Shown one piece after another: positions 22,755-34,240 of a stretch of 64,000 bases of DNA; position 1 is the first letter of the stretch, and the number at the start of each line of letters is the position of its first letter. Below the pieces are notes generated by a model. That model worked only from the letters and a program-made list of their open reading frames with translations. It did no database searches and was not told the DNA's origin. The stretch spans positions 38,408,458-38,472,457 of the forward strand of contig NC_088300.1 in NCBI RefSeq assembly GCF_032854445.1, given 5' to 3'. The DNA comes from Liolophura sinensis (Eukaryota; Mollusca; Polyplacophora; Chitonida; Chitonidae). The position numbers were made by a program, and so were the translations under genes.

Positions 22755-25700
22755 TTTGACACATTGGTGTTTCATGATGTACTCCAGAAGTTTTCACGTA
22801 TGGAAGGACACTGGGTTAGAGACTGTGATGGTGTTGGTATATAAATGGTTCTGGCAAAATTGGCCAGGCCCACTGGAAGAATGCACTGACAATCTGCTCA
22901 ACGTGTAGCGCCACGTGTATAATTAATCCGTCTGGTGCGAACAAAAGGTCGGTAAGATGAAAGGAAAAAAACAATGATGGACTATGAAAAAAAAAATAAA
23001 AACATATATAAGCCATAGAATTTATAGCGTTGTGCTGAACAATGTACCCGGGTAATTTAGGTCCGGAATGGTGCAAATCCTCAACACCTCTCTCTCTCTG
23101 ATTCCCATGTATCCAGCTCTGCGTGCGCCTTGCCCTGTTTCTTACATAACGTTGGTGATAAAACTTAGCACCTCGAACATAGGTTAAATACATTCCTTGC
23201 AAAACCGCTACCATATAATTATTGATAATGCCATAGGGGGTGCATATTTTATGACTCTGGTTTTCGTATCCACTTTGATCTTGCCTATTTGCCTACGATC
23301 TCCACTTACCGGTACATCAAAGGACCAGACAATATGCCATGATGCCATCATCATATGACATTCCACTACAATCTTTCTTAGGTATCTGTATTGTTTTTTT
23401 TTTCAAATTCTCTTCTACAGAATAGAATGCATTCAAATATTTATGTTCTAAGGTGGGTTGTTGGGCCATATTGACGATTGCGCTGATGAGCGCTATAATT
23501 TTCTTTTTTACGTCTAAATCATAAGTTTATGGTTAGAACAGATCAGTGATATAGTACACATTGAATAATGCGCTTCTCAAGAATTTAGTGAACAATCCAA
23601 GATAAAGATAGACAGCGTCCCTATATCATGACCAGTGAACAGATAAGCACGGTGTTTATCACACCTGGCTGTGACTGATCAGATGTATCGCCGATCACAG
23701 GTCGATATTTCACACGTTCTACGGCTATTGTACCATCTGCTAGCCACCATGCTTATTGGCAATTCCATACCTACTCCGGAATATTTTCACACCTTAACAC
23801 ACGTAGAGATTTCATTGTGTGTACAACACCTTGGGGTAAACTTTTCATTTTGATAAATCTTGGGAAACCATAATATATTTCGGTTTGTTATAAAAATGCG
23901 ATAAAACTTAGTAAGACAGACTGAGTTAAGGGTTTCCAAGAATAGACTGAGGCAACATAAGACGTGCTTTTCGTATTTTAAACTATTTATAGATATTGCC
24001 AAAAGCTGTATCTTAGTCTTTAAGATAAGTCAGTTGAATAAATGCTTCTAAATATACATGTCTTGTAGATAATGATGTAAAACTTAAAAGTTTTAATTCT
24101 GAACTCACAAAAAGAAAGATACTGCATGTTAATTGATCAGAGATTATACTTGCCGGACCTGATCACGGATTGGTGAATTTCAAAACTTCAAACTCTTGTA
24201 CAATTGGACACTGAGCAATATAAAAAGAGGTTTCCCGGGTATTATAGGGCATGCTATATACACTACTTATCAACAATTGCATTACATCCAGGTATATACA
24301 CTTCCTGTATGGGAGCACGCGAAAAGTGCCTGTTTGTTTTGTGTAGTTTTGATAGTTCAGACTGGAACAAACACCTGAAGGTGATACATAAACTGAAACT
24401 TATATTTGGTACCTCTTAGATAAATTTTTGTGTAAGGCTTAATAAAGTACTTAATCAGAATTAACATAACGATTCACGTCGTGTGTCTATACGCAGCACC
24501 CTTCGTTAACTTATGTTAAATATTCACAGGAAAATGTGAGCGAGTATTAATTATAAGTAAATAATTATGTATAAATCAGACTGAGTAAAGGTAAAAACGA
24601 TATTATCTGCCTTCTTGGTTCCCAACTTTACCTATTTCAAATGTATGGCTCATAGTCCTAAGACACTGTTTCGCTCTTTTAAGCTGCAAAATATACATTA
24701 CTAAATTGCCAGATGTATAACTGTGTGAGAAATATACAAGTGAACCAAATCGATATAAAATATATTTTAAAGGAATTTCTTGTTATTAATGTATTTATTC
24801 GTTTCCATGTGACTGCCTATAAGTGTAATTAAAATTTCACACTGTTTACAACGCGCTGTATTTCCTAACAGTTTTGAAACATACATGGAGAGATTTTGGA
24901 ACCTCATGATAATATTTTTAAGAGATATCTGTGTAAATGATGATATCAAGCAATGATCAACATCATTGTTAATAATGTAGGTGATCACAGACACGTGTCA
25001 CTCTGTTGAGGCTTGACACGTGATCTAGACTGCAAATGTTATTTGATCACAATGTCGTTCCTGATGAAACAGGTAGCAGAGCAATAAATGTTTAAACTGA
25101 TCCACAAACACCATGTCATGACTGAGATCAATGCTTGTTTATACTAAGTATTTGAAATATATCCATTCTTTCCTGTTTTGATCCATTCTTGTATAATGTT
25201 TTCCATTATACGAATATTGTAGGATTTGTACATTCTCAAAACGGTTGCATACTAGTCAAATTGGACCTTTTGTAATGGAAGACTTTATTTACTGACTCTT
25301 AAGCAGGGCTTTAAAAGATCAGCTCTGCAGATTTCCTGGTATAAAATTGAGCAGAAACGTCAAAATACATGCAACGTGTTCGACAATCAAATAGGCCCAC
25401 AGTATCTGGAGAGGACTGAGTGGTACAAGACTGTATACGCTTTGATTGCCTTAGAAAGAATATTCGCCGTGGCTGTTAAAAGCATCTTTTCTAACATTAA
25501 CTCGTCAAAGTAACCCTTTAATCAAGTCCCAAAGGAAATGTCACTCAATTGTCACGAATTCAGGGATGCTTTGTCAGGATCTATAGAGATTAGTATGTGA
25601 CAAGCTGGGCGAATCCTGATTTGTTATTCAAACAAAGTTAGTATGTTTTGACATGTCAAATAATCGGTCATCAAAATTAATAAAATGCATTTGATGTGAA

Positions 25701-27764
25701 CGACATCATTGTGTTTAACTCCCAATATCGCCCCAAAAGTTTGAATCTTTATGCACTTCGATGTTATAAATACTGTATATCAGCGATGATTGTGGTTCTT
25801 TGTGAGTGAACTAAACATACTGGAGCAATATGGAACGTTTGGTTCAAAATGAAACTGGTGGTTGTTTCCAAATAGTTCAACTATTTTCTAATCTCATGTA
25901 AATTCCGAATCATTGAAAACGTTTATCTTATTTTGCATAGCATTTGTACTGTGGGAGTGTTAAATAAAATTCACATACCATTCTATTTACCACTATAAAT
26001 TAATTTCTATACAAGCATCTTTAATTTTTTGTGTGCATTGTCACGTGGATATGGTCGGTATATTAAGTTAACTATACAGCCGCTCTGCCACCGCCACGCC
26101 ATACCCACACCTGAGCAGAGTGATACTATACAAGGAATAAATCATCCACTTAACTTCACTAAGAAAATCGACAGAAAGCCGTTTGTCAAAGCTGTACCTG
26201 TTTATTTTAGCGTGTATTTATGTGTACATGTAGGGCCTACACTTTGTTCTAGTTTCACTTTGTTGGAAAGCTACTGTGGGTCAAACGTTCACAATATAGT
26301 TGAAGCACACTCGTGAAGGTTGCGCTTTCTAGTAGTTTTTCTGAGAAAATTAAGAGAGCGTACATAAGTGTCTATAGGACAGTGAACAACAGCATTGTGA
26401 ACAATGCACTTGATCACTGACACGTGGCATTCAGCTCTCGCTTGACACCTAATTTAGACAATATATATGTTAACTGATCAGCGTCACTCATGATTAAACA
26501 GGTAGCAAACAATACACGTACATGCTTAAACTGCTTCACAAACACCATGTCATAACTAAGCTCATTGCGAACATTAATTATTTTAAATATATTCATTCTA
26601 TTAAGTTTTATTAATTTCTTCCCATTCTCAGAAAGCGCAGAATTGGGATGTGCTTTTCTCTTTTTTTTCTAATGAGCAATTCCCTGTTTCTTGTATGAGC
26701 TTTATTTTTTGAAGGAAGACAGGTTTTAGTTGAGAAGGCTAAGGAAGGATAAAGATTTGTAGTATGAAGATGTCCTATCGTGTGTTAAAGAAGAATGAAA
26801 GAAAGCAGGTGTAAACAACACGAATCATGATTCACAAATTAAAAACACAAATTTTAATTAATTTTCATAATTCATGTAAGTATCAGTGTTACTTGCGTTT
26901 ATAAAAGTTTGGGTGGAACAGATTTCCTTAACAACTTGTATATTGAAAACTCGACATCGACTTTTTGAAACTCAACAAACGCCGAGTTTTGGTGATGGAT
27001 ACAAACATATATCTAAATTCCTCTTAGTATTTTTGCCGGAAAAATTAAAAAAAATTGCACAAAACTCTGAAGTTACCACCATTTTTTCGATTTTTAATAT
27101 TTCTAGAATATCGTTACTTGTGGTTTCTACATTAAGAACACCCTTTAGCCCCTCTCTCTCCCCCGAGCATTGCGGTGCTTTCATAAGGGATATAAATGAA
27201 TCTATTTAACTTCATTAAAGTTTTCTCAATTGGTTGTTTTTACAGCAAGGGGATGGTAATCGCTGATTAATCTGTTTTATATGTGCCTGGGAAACAAATT
27301 AGACATGGTGAATACAGTCAGCATCAAGTGATTTTTCTATTTTGAGAAAAGTGAAAAATTCCTTTAAAACGACATGCGGAATTTGATTTAACCTCATTTT
27401 GAGAAATGGTGTCACGTAAGAGTTCAGTTTTCTTTCTTTATTTAGTTTTTTCACGAAAATATTTTTAAAGATTTGGAGTCTTGAAGATTTCAGAGAATTT
27501 GCTGATTATTTAATGCTTGGTTTCCTGTGTGGATACATATATAGTATACATATTCGGGTGAATTATGCATTTCCCCGACTGATGACCATTGGTGTTAAGT
27601 CATCCTAATGTTAATTTATAATCTATAAACATACAGCACGGGATAATAATTGCTAGTAATCATTTCTCACAATAACAGAGGGGGACAATAACAGTCTCGA
27701 TTCCCAGGCACGTTACAAATGTCAAGGAATTTTGACAATGAAAAATTATACACTGTTTTGTTTG

Positions 27765-28450
27765 GAAGCCGATCGAGGACCAGTCGTTATTTGGTTGATG
27801 GATTGATGAACAATTAATCATCTTAATATCTTCAATATACGATTTACCGGCCCGGATAGCACAGTTGGTAGATCGTCCGCATCGGGACCGGTAGATCCAG
27901 GATCAATCCTTCATCGAGTCACACCTAAGACTTTAAAAGAGGAAGTTGTAACTTCCTCGCTTGGCGTTCAGCATGATGGGGATAGTGCAACGACTGGTTG
28001 ACCCGTATCAGTATAATGGCTCGGGCGGGGCGGCTTACTTGCCTTCGGTAAGTCGTCTCAGTGAAGCAGCACTAAATAAAAGAGCGGTGGAAATCCGTCC
28101 TGCAACAAGGAGGCACATTGCACGTACATGCACCCTAATGATTCCTTCGTCGTCATATGACAGAAAAATTGTTGAGTACGATGTTAAACCCCAAGCACTC
28201 ACTGACTCAATATACGATTTAATTCTCACGAACCACCGAGAGGCTCTGATTTTTCCCCTCATGCATCCCCTGGTCAACACAACTGTGCCTCTGTGGTCAG
28301 TCTTTGGACTGGACTGGTCAGTTGCTGTGTCTTATCTCACCTTGGTCAATCTAACCGTTGTTCTCAAGAGTTGAGCGGCCATGGATTCGTCTTGTGACAC
28401 AATACTCTCACGGTCAGGTAACCTTAAGTGCAGTATAAATTTAGAGGAAT
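27765..28450 (+). repeat. Promoter-block paralogue P1, unit 3, split by a SINE
   Basis: Left part to 27846, right part from 28207. TATAAA is at 28434-28439. The SINE sits in the block about 590 bp upstream of that TATA. Q block follows. Confidence 0.65.
27847..28206 (+). mobile_element. tRNA-headed SINE in P1 of unit 3
   Basis: Begins ccggcccggatagcacag and ends gttaaaccccaagcactcac with an ACT-type tail. The target duplication tcaatatacgattta is present on both sides, just before 27847 and at 28207-28221. A-box-like tagcacagttgg is visible. Units 1 and 2 carry the uninterrupted site. The long open frames across it (for example from 27961) are not genes. Confidence 0.9.
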
Positions 28451-28864
28451 GATGTCCACTCTCTCCCCCGGGTAGTGGTGTGCTATCATAAAGGATATAA
28501 ATTAATCCATTTAACTTCATTAAAGTTTTCTCAATTGGTTGTTTTTACAGCAAGGTGTTGGTAATCGCCGATTAATTTGTTTTATATGTGCCTGGGAAAA
28601 TGTTGGCTTGATGGACAGAAAATGGCCTTGTTCATATAGGCCAACATCGTGTGGTTTTTATCAGTTTGAGAAAAAAAAATGTGTAAAGTAGTCAATTTTC
28701 CGCAGACAACTGAGTTACAAATCGCGTGATTTGACTTTACATTTTTAATTACGACCGAGAGTCTTTTGTACTATTTACAAGCAAATATACGTAGAAAAAA
28801 GATGAAAATAACTTGTATGAAATGAAATGAATAAAGTCACTTGTGGTTTTATTAAAAGAAGAAA

Positions 28865-28942
28865 TTACAACCTCACAGTGTCTTGGATTCTCCTCCGAAG
28901 CATGTCTTTGTCATCTCTATACAGCTTGACCAGACTGGCCGC
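28865..28942 (-). CDS. DTVRL exon, unit 3
   Basis: Minus strand, acceptor attag|gcggcc, A-A-S-L-V-K-L-Y-R-D-D-K ... I-Q-D-T-V-R-L, TAA at 28865-28867, AATAAA at plus 28848-28853. Same length as units 1 and 2. Unknown family. Confidence 0.4.
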   Translation of the reverse strand, partial: AASLVKLYRDDKDMLRRRIQDTVRL

Positions 28943-30032
28943 CTAATGAGCGGTTTCCTGTGAGGATATCTCAAGTACATGTTCGGGTGAAATACACACA
29001 TGGCGGTATAAACCGTTATGTCTGATGTTAATTCATATCGATTAAGATGTAGCACGCGTCAGATTAAGTGTTAATGGTCTTTTGTAGAGAGGGACAGATT
29101 AACAGTCACCATTCTGGACAAAAACGACATGTCCGGGTAAAATATGTACACTGAGACTCAAATACCCGTTATGTCTAATGTTATTTCATGTCAGTAACAA
29201 TGCAGCACGTTTAATAACAACAGTTATACAAAACAATCATTTCTCGTTGTTGGGTCGAGGGGAAAGGTTAACACTGGGCATTCTCGACAACGTTACAAGA
29301 CAATAATAAATTAATCATATCAACAACAATTTCAGATTTTCTGATAATTTCACCATACCAAGCCACAAGGGGTCATGCATATGAGGATGTTACACTCTGT
29401 TCTTTTCATGAAAGCCGATAGAGTGCCATTTGTTATCTCACTACCTTTTCCTTTACTATACACGATCAATCAGTGAGGTTCTCTATCGGCTTCCATAATA
29501 AGTAATCTGAGGGCTTATGCATTAGTTGCTATGTCTCACAATCGATAACATACGTCTGAGTGATTACCATTATTCACACACATCCAACTGAATACGAGAG
29601 ATTTGCTAAACAGAATCTGCTAAAACTACCTGAAAATTGGTATAATTAAAAGAAAAATAATATATGTTTGTTAAAACTTATGAGTGTGTGGGTGTCTGTG
29701 TGATTAAGAGACATCTTCAATGTTCATTATAATCTCTAATCTGCAAGAACCACTAAGAGCTAGGTCACTCTGTGGTCCGTCGATATTGGGTTGATGGATT
29801 GATGATTAATTATTTGTTTTAATATCTTCATTATACGATTTAATTCTCACGAACCACCGAGAAGCTATGTTTTTCTCCTTGATGCACCCCCTGGTCAATA
29901 CAACTGTGCCTCTGTGGTCAGTCTTTGGACTGGACTTGTCAGTTGTTGGGTCTTATCTCACCTTGGTCAATCTGACCGTTGTTCTCAAGAGCTGAGTGGC
30001 CGTGGACTCGTCTGGTGACACGATGCTCTCAC

Positions 30033-30060
30033 GGTCACGTGACCTTACGTGCACTATAAA
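30033..30060 (+). promoter_or_regulatory. PNT-gene core promoter, unit 4 (intact gene)
   Basis: GGTCACGTGACC at 30033-30044, TATAAA at 30055-30060, expected start near 30085 in gTCACAAG. The uATG in cacATGtcac would lie just upstream of that start, so the 5' leader probably avoids it. The palindrome contains the CLEAR-type core GTCACGTGAC. Confidence 0.68.
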
Positions 30061-30497
30061 TTCTGAGGAATGCCGTCCACATGTCACAAGTCTCTGGTAA
30101 ATCATCCCGATGTCACCGTCTGAAAACAGAACTTTTCAGAGAAATTGAGCTTATCTATGAACGAACTACGGGTGGTGAATATAAAACAGGAAGGTAAAGC
30201 ACGTATACTGTTTATTGGTTTGTTATAAATATATCTCAACAAACCTATAACATTTGCAACCAGTGGAGATTTTTATGTCTTAACAATGTTAAGAGTTTAT
30301 GAGAATTTGATGTGAATACACTTGTTCTACAATAAATTATAAGTTACAATTTGCCTTGAGGACTGGGTCGATGGAACCCGATTGAAAGCTTGATATTCCT
30401 TGTACCACGATGTTAATAGTGTAAATGTTTCTTTACAACCGGTTTTGTCTTATTCTGTTTCAAGGTTCTGCTGCTTAGTGAGATTGAATTTATCGCC

Positions 30498-30951
30498 ATG
30501 TGTCAGGAGGACCAAGTTGTACCGAATGTGTCGGACAGACTCCGGATGGACCAATCAAATGAACTGTGTGAAAACGCCATGCTTGGTAAAGGTGCAGTAA
30601 AACTCTATCGTGCTTCGTCAGTCATTACTATTTGCTTTGTTATTTTTTGTAAAGAATGCCTCTAATACGTTCAACTGCATGGTAATGTCAGAGGAACTTA
30701 TACGAAAATGGCACAATAACTGTAACTCATATTTTTCCTCAGATCCCCGGTGTTGGTCACGTGATGACGTCCGCCATTGGCTGCGCTGTATGAAACTGAA
30801 CAACAACCTGGATGTGAATGTGAATATTTTACCTATGAACGGAAAAGGACTTTGTCTGATATCTCTGGAGACGTTTAGGAAACATATTCCCCGGGGAGGA
30901 GAAGTACTATACAGGGATCTCTGGAGGAGGGTGGGGACTTACAATCACTAA
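30498..30951 (+). CDS. PNT (SAM/Pointed)-only protein, TEL/Yan-like, intact copy
   Basis: Coding exons 30498-30585 and 30743-30951 (TAA 30949-30951), 98 residues. A UTR exon (about 30085-30193, donor aag|gtaaag) precedes exon 2, whose acceptor is at 30464/30465. Intron 2 is 157 bp (cttG|gtaaag ... ttcctcag|at), phase 1. Residues 1-29 are a polar lead, M-C-Q-E-D-Q-V-V. Residues 31-93 match a PNT domain: W-S-R-D-D-V (34-39), W-L-R (42-44), M-N-G-K-G-L-C-L (61-68), F-R (74-75) and G-G-E-V-L-Y (81-86). This is the TEL/ETV6-Yan pattern. No ETS domain follows; translation ends five residues later (G-T-Y-N-H). AATAAA lies at 31004-31009. By analogy with Drosophila Mae/EDL, a PNT-only protein could cap or titrate polymerising TEL/Yan SAM domains in the nucleus; that role is inferred. 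Alternative: a donor near the end of exon 3 could join unseen exons. Confidence 0.72.
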
Positions 30952-31081
30952 ATATAATAAGTGCTATATATACAATTGAATATATTATAACTGACAGCTC
31001 ATTAATAAATATATAAGCAAAACATCACCTGTTGTATGTCTTCTGTTTATGAACTTGGTTAATAGGAGTGTACTAAAAGTA

Positions 31082-31729
31082 AACTACCGGGCAAAAGAAA
31101 CGTATAACCTTGTTCAGCACCACAAGAAAGAGAAAGAAAGACAGACTGTATCAACATGATAAGCATTATTTTGCAATAAACCATTTTCCAAGTTCTGTTC
31201 AAAAATTCAAAGCCATATGGATATTACACTTGCTGTCAGGCCGAGTAAAGAAGGCACGGGGTAAATCTGAAAAATTACACAAATGCAAGTAAAGGGACTC
31301 CCTTAAAAAGGTGTACCTAATGTCCTATCATGTCATAAGACAGATCGTTAGTGGCGTGTGTGAGCACCGATTGCATCAATTAAAGCCAAAATACGTCTCC
31401 TCATGGAAGTCGTCAGCCGCCGGATGACGTCATCAGGAATTCTGTCCCATTCCTCAAATAAAGCCTGTTCGAGCTGTTGCCTGTTTTGTGGGGGAGGGAC
31501 GCGTTGTCTCAGACGTCGATCAAGATGATCCCACAGATGCTCTAAGGGATTCATGTCTGGCGATCGCGCTGGCCAAGGCAGTACGTGGACATCATCGGTG
31601 TCCAGATATTTTATTACAACTCTGGCGGTATGAGGTGGTGCATTGTCCTGCTGCAAAAGGATTATTCAACTTATTTTTCCATAGAAAAAACTGCATTTAA
31701 AAGTTATACGTTTCTTTTGCCCAGTAGTT
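31082..31729 (-). mobile_element. Tc1-type transposon derivative, unit 4 (648 bp)
   Basis: TA at 31080-31081 and 31730-31731. Inverted repeats AACTACCGGGCAAAAG... and ...CTTTTGCCCAGTAGTT. Same length and site as unit 2, so it was copied with the unit. Confidence 0.9.
31348..31656 (-). pseudogene. Tc1 transposase, C-terminal fragment (unit 4)
   Basis: About 102 residues with the D of Q-Q-D-N and E of N-P-L-E-H spaced by 34. R-P-H has become P-P-H next to the catalytic D. N-terminal domains absent. Confidence 0.87.
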
Positions 31730-31882
31730 TATATATTTGTTTGTATATTTTGGAAATTGAATACTGTATATTTGAAACAAGCGTGGTGGTAATCGACAAT
31801 GAAGTAACTGTTTTGTTATTTCAAACTGCCGCCATTAATCATTAAATTTGTCCTGTAGGCCAGTCTACGCACATCCCATGCA

Positions 31883-31976
31883 ATGGACGAGTTAATTAAG
31901 TTGTTGCATTCCCATCGTACTGATTTGAATGATGGTGTTTTATGTTGTACTGAACTGTTTCACTTACACAATGATG
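31883..31976 (+). CDS. MDEL exon, unit 4
   Basis: Acceptor tcctgtag|gcca (31858/31859), ATG 31883, donor AATGATG|GTAAGT after 31976; 31 codons plus one base with the same predicted peptide as units 2 and 3. In this unit the sequence between the PNT stop and this exon is shortened by the 430-bp deletion, so any promoter there is lost. Confidence 0.45.
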
Positions 31977-32114
31977 GTAAGTTTTGCAGATGTAACTCCT
32001 AACTTTACGCCACGGCCGAACCCACGATATCTGGATTCGGAATCGAATTTTATCCGTATGAACGGTTACGGCGATTGTAAGAATAAGGCTGAAATACTGC
32101 CAATATGGTGTGTG

Positions 32115-32390
32115 TTTATTTATTTGTTTATTTTATTGGTGTTTAACGCCGTACTCAAGAATTTTTCACTTATGCGACGGTGGCCAACATTATAGTGGGA
32201 GGAAACCGGACAGTGGCACGGGGGAAACCCACGACCCTGTGCAGAGGAAGCCACCAAGAACTGGACCAAGGCGTCCGCACTGATGACAGTGTGTTAGCAC
32301 AGCACAATGACACAGGGGCCTAAAACTAGGCCACAGATGGACAAGACGACCATGGGCCTGGCAATTCGGTCGGTTGTCACATGTATTTTT
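32115..32390 (+). repeat. Interspersed mollusc repeat, unit 4
   Basis: Orthologous to the copies at 1885, 11299 and 21690. Confidence 0.7.
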
Positions 32391-33135
32391 AGCAAAAGTG
32401 TAAACGCGCGTTGAAATTTTATGCTGTTTTCTCTCAGAATGATAGATAACGTGTTAACTCAATAATATGGGTAAGAATTCGTTATCAACTGTGGCTTCAA
32501 TTTCCACCAGATGTATCGCATTTTAGAGCAATAATCTATGAGCTATGGATTGGAGGGTAATCACAGTTCACAGCACTCAGTACCGAGTGTGCCCACCGCT
32601 GGCATCATGAAGAGCTGTGGGGCCAATCAGCTGTTATCGTTCTAGAATGTGCGTAAGCACACTGGCACTTACTCCTATGAAGTAACAAGTTACAACCGAT
32701 AAGGCAGTAACAAGTTATGGTAACAGAGAGTATTATTTTACTCACCCTGTCTGCGGTAGTCTAAATGTACATGTACAAGTGTAATAGCCTGCATGGAGTT
32801 ATTCGGCATTGAGGTTTACCCTGAAAGCGATTGTGGCGTGTTTTGTTTTATACGGATCTTGGTGATTTCTGATACATTTGCAGATCGTGGAACCCATTAC
32901 ACCGTTACATCAGCTTATCGTATGTTATAAATCCATATACTGTAAGTAAATATGTAAACGAATCATTGCCTCTTGTATGTGTTCTGTTTTTCAACAGTGT
33001 ACCTTTCTGTACATCGCGGTATACTAGTAACGGAATGGACGTGAAACAAATGTGGTGATAATGTACAAAACAATTTCCTTAATCAAGGAAAATATTGACA
33101 ATATCTGCTGTTGGCAAATGCATGTATTTCCGGCA

Positions 33136-33180
33136 ATGAACGAGTTCGCTAAGCTGTTACACGTCCACGCATGGCACTGA
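33136..33180 (+). pseudogene. MNEF block, unit 4
   Basis: M-N-E-F-A-K-L-L-H-V-H then TGA, as in the other units. Confidence 0.5.
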
Positions 33181-33794
33181 TTTGACACATTGGTGTTTCA
33201 TGATGTACTTCAGAAGTTTTCACGTATGGAAGGACACTGGGTTAGAGACTGTGATGGTGTTGGCATATAAATGGTTATGGCAAAGTTGGCCAAGCCCATT
33301 AGAAGAATGCACTGACAATCTGCTCAACAGCGCACGTGTATAATTAATCCGTCTGGTGCGAACAAAAGGTCGGTAAGATGAAAGGACAAAAACAATGTTG
33401 GACTATGAAAAAAACAACAACAACATATATAAGCTATATAAATTATAGCGTTGTGCTGAACAATGGACCCGGGTAATTTAGGCCCAGAATGGTGCAAATC
33501 CTCAACACCTCTCTCTCTCTGATTCCCATGTATCCAGCTCTGCATGCGCCCTGCCCTGTTTCTTACATAACGTTGGTGATAGAACTTAGCACCTCGAACA
33601 TAGGTTAAATACATTCCTTGCAAAACCGCTTATTATTGATAATGCCATAGGGGGTGCGTATTTTATGACTCTGGTTTTCGTATGCACTTTGATCTTGGCT
33701 ATTTGCCTACGATCTCCACTTTCCGGTACATCAAAGGACCAGACAATATGCCATGATGCCATCATCATATGACATTCCACTACAATCTTTCTTA

Positions 33795-34240
33795 CAGGTT
33801 GCATACGTTATATGTTTGTCGAGATATATTTTTAACAAACAAATAACCAACCAACCGAAAAAACTTTAATGAAGTTAAATGCATTAATTTATATCCCTTA
33901 TGAAAGCACCGCAATGCTCAGGGGAGAGAGAGGGGCTAAAGGGTGCCGTTAATGTAGAAACCACAAGTAACAATATTCTAGAAATATTAAAAATCGAAAA
34001 AATAGTGGTAACTTAAGAGTTTTGTGTAATTTTTAAAAAAATTTTCTTCAAAAATACTAAGTGGAATTTAGATATATTGTATCCATCCCAAAAACTCGAC
34101 GTTTGTTGAGTTTCAAAAAGTCGAAGTCGAGTTTTCAATATACAAATTGTTAAGGAAATCTGTTCCACCTAAACTTTTATAAACGCAAGTAACACTGATA
34201 CTGACATGAATTATAAAAATTAATTAAAATTTGTGTTTTG
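33795..34240 (-). repeat. Inverted internal segment (Q block) in unit 4
   Basis: This stretch is the reverse complement of unit material: first a 45-bp piece matching the PNT intron 1 region (near 505-540), then the Q block and its upstream part (compare 26860-27230). It replaces the roughly 330 bp present at 23400-23740 in unit 3. Junctions are sharp on both sides. Confidence 0.7.

Larger units (their letters stand above)
18551..29719 (+). repeat. Array unit 3
   Basis: 11,169-bp unit. It matches unit 2 in order; the extra length is largely two SINE insertions (20353-20719 and 27847-28206) and about 380 bp around 25970-26350. The stretch 23000-27500 is non-coding by my reading, with the same duplicated gattaaacaggtagca-type block (24930 and 26370) and Q block as unit 2. 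Confidence 0.85.

Noticed and set aside
27961-28374. 137-codon plus-strand frame
   Set aside because: It crosses the SINE at 27847-28206 and its target duplication; its reading is retroposon sequence plus P1 block.
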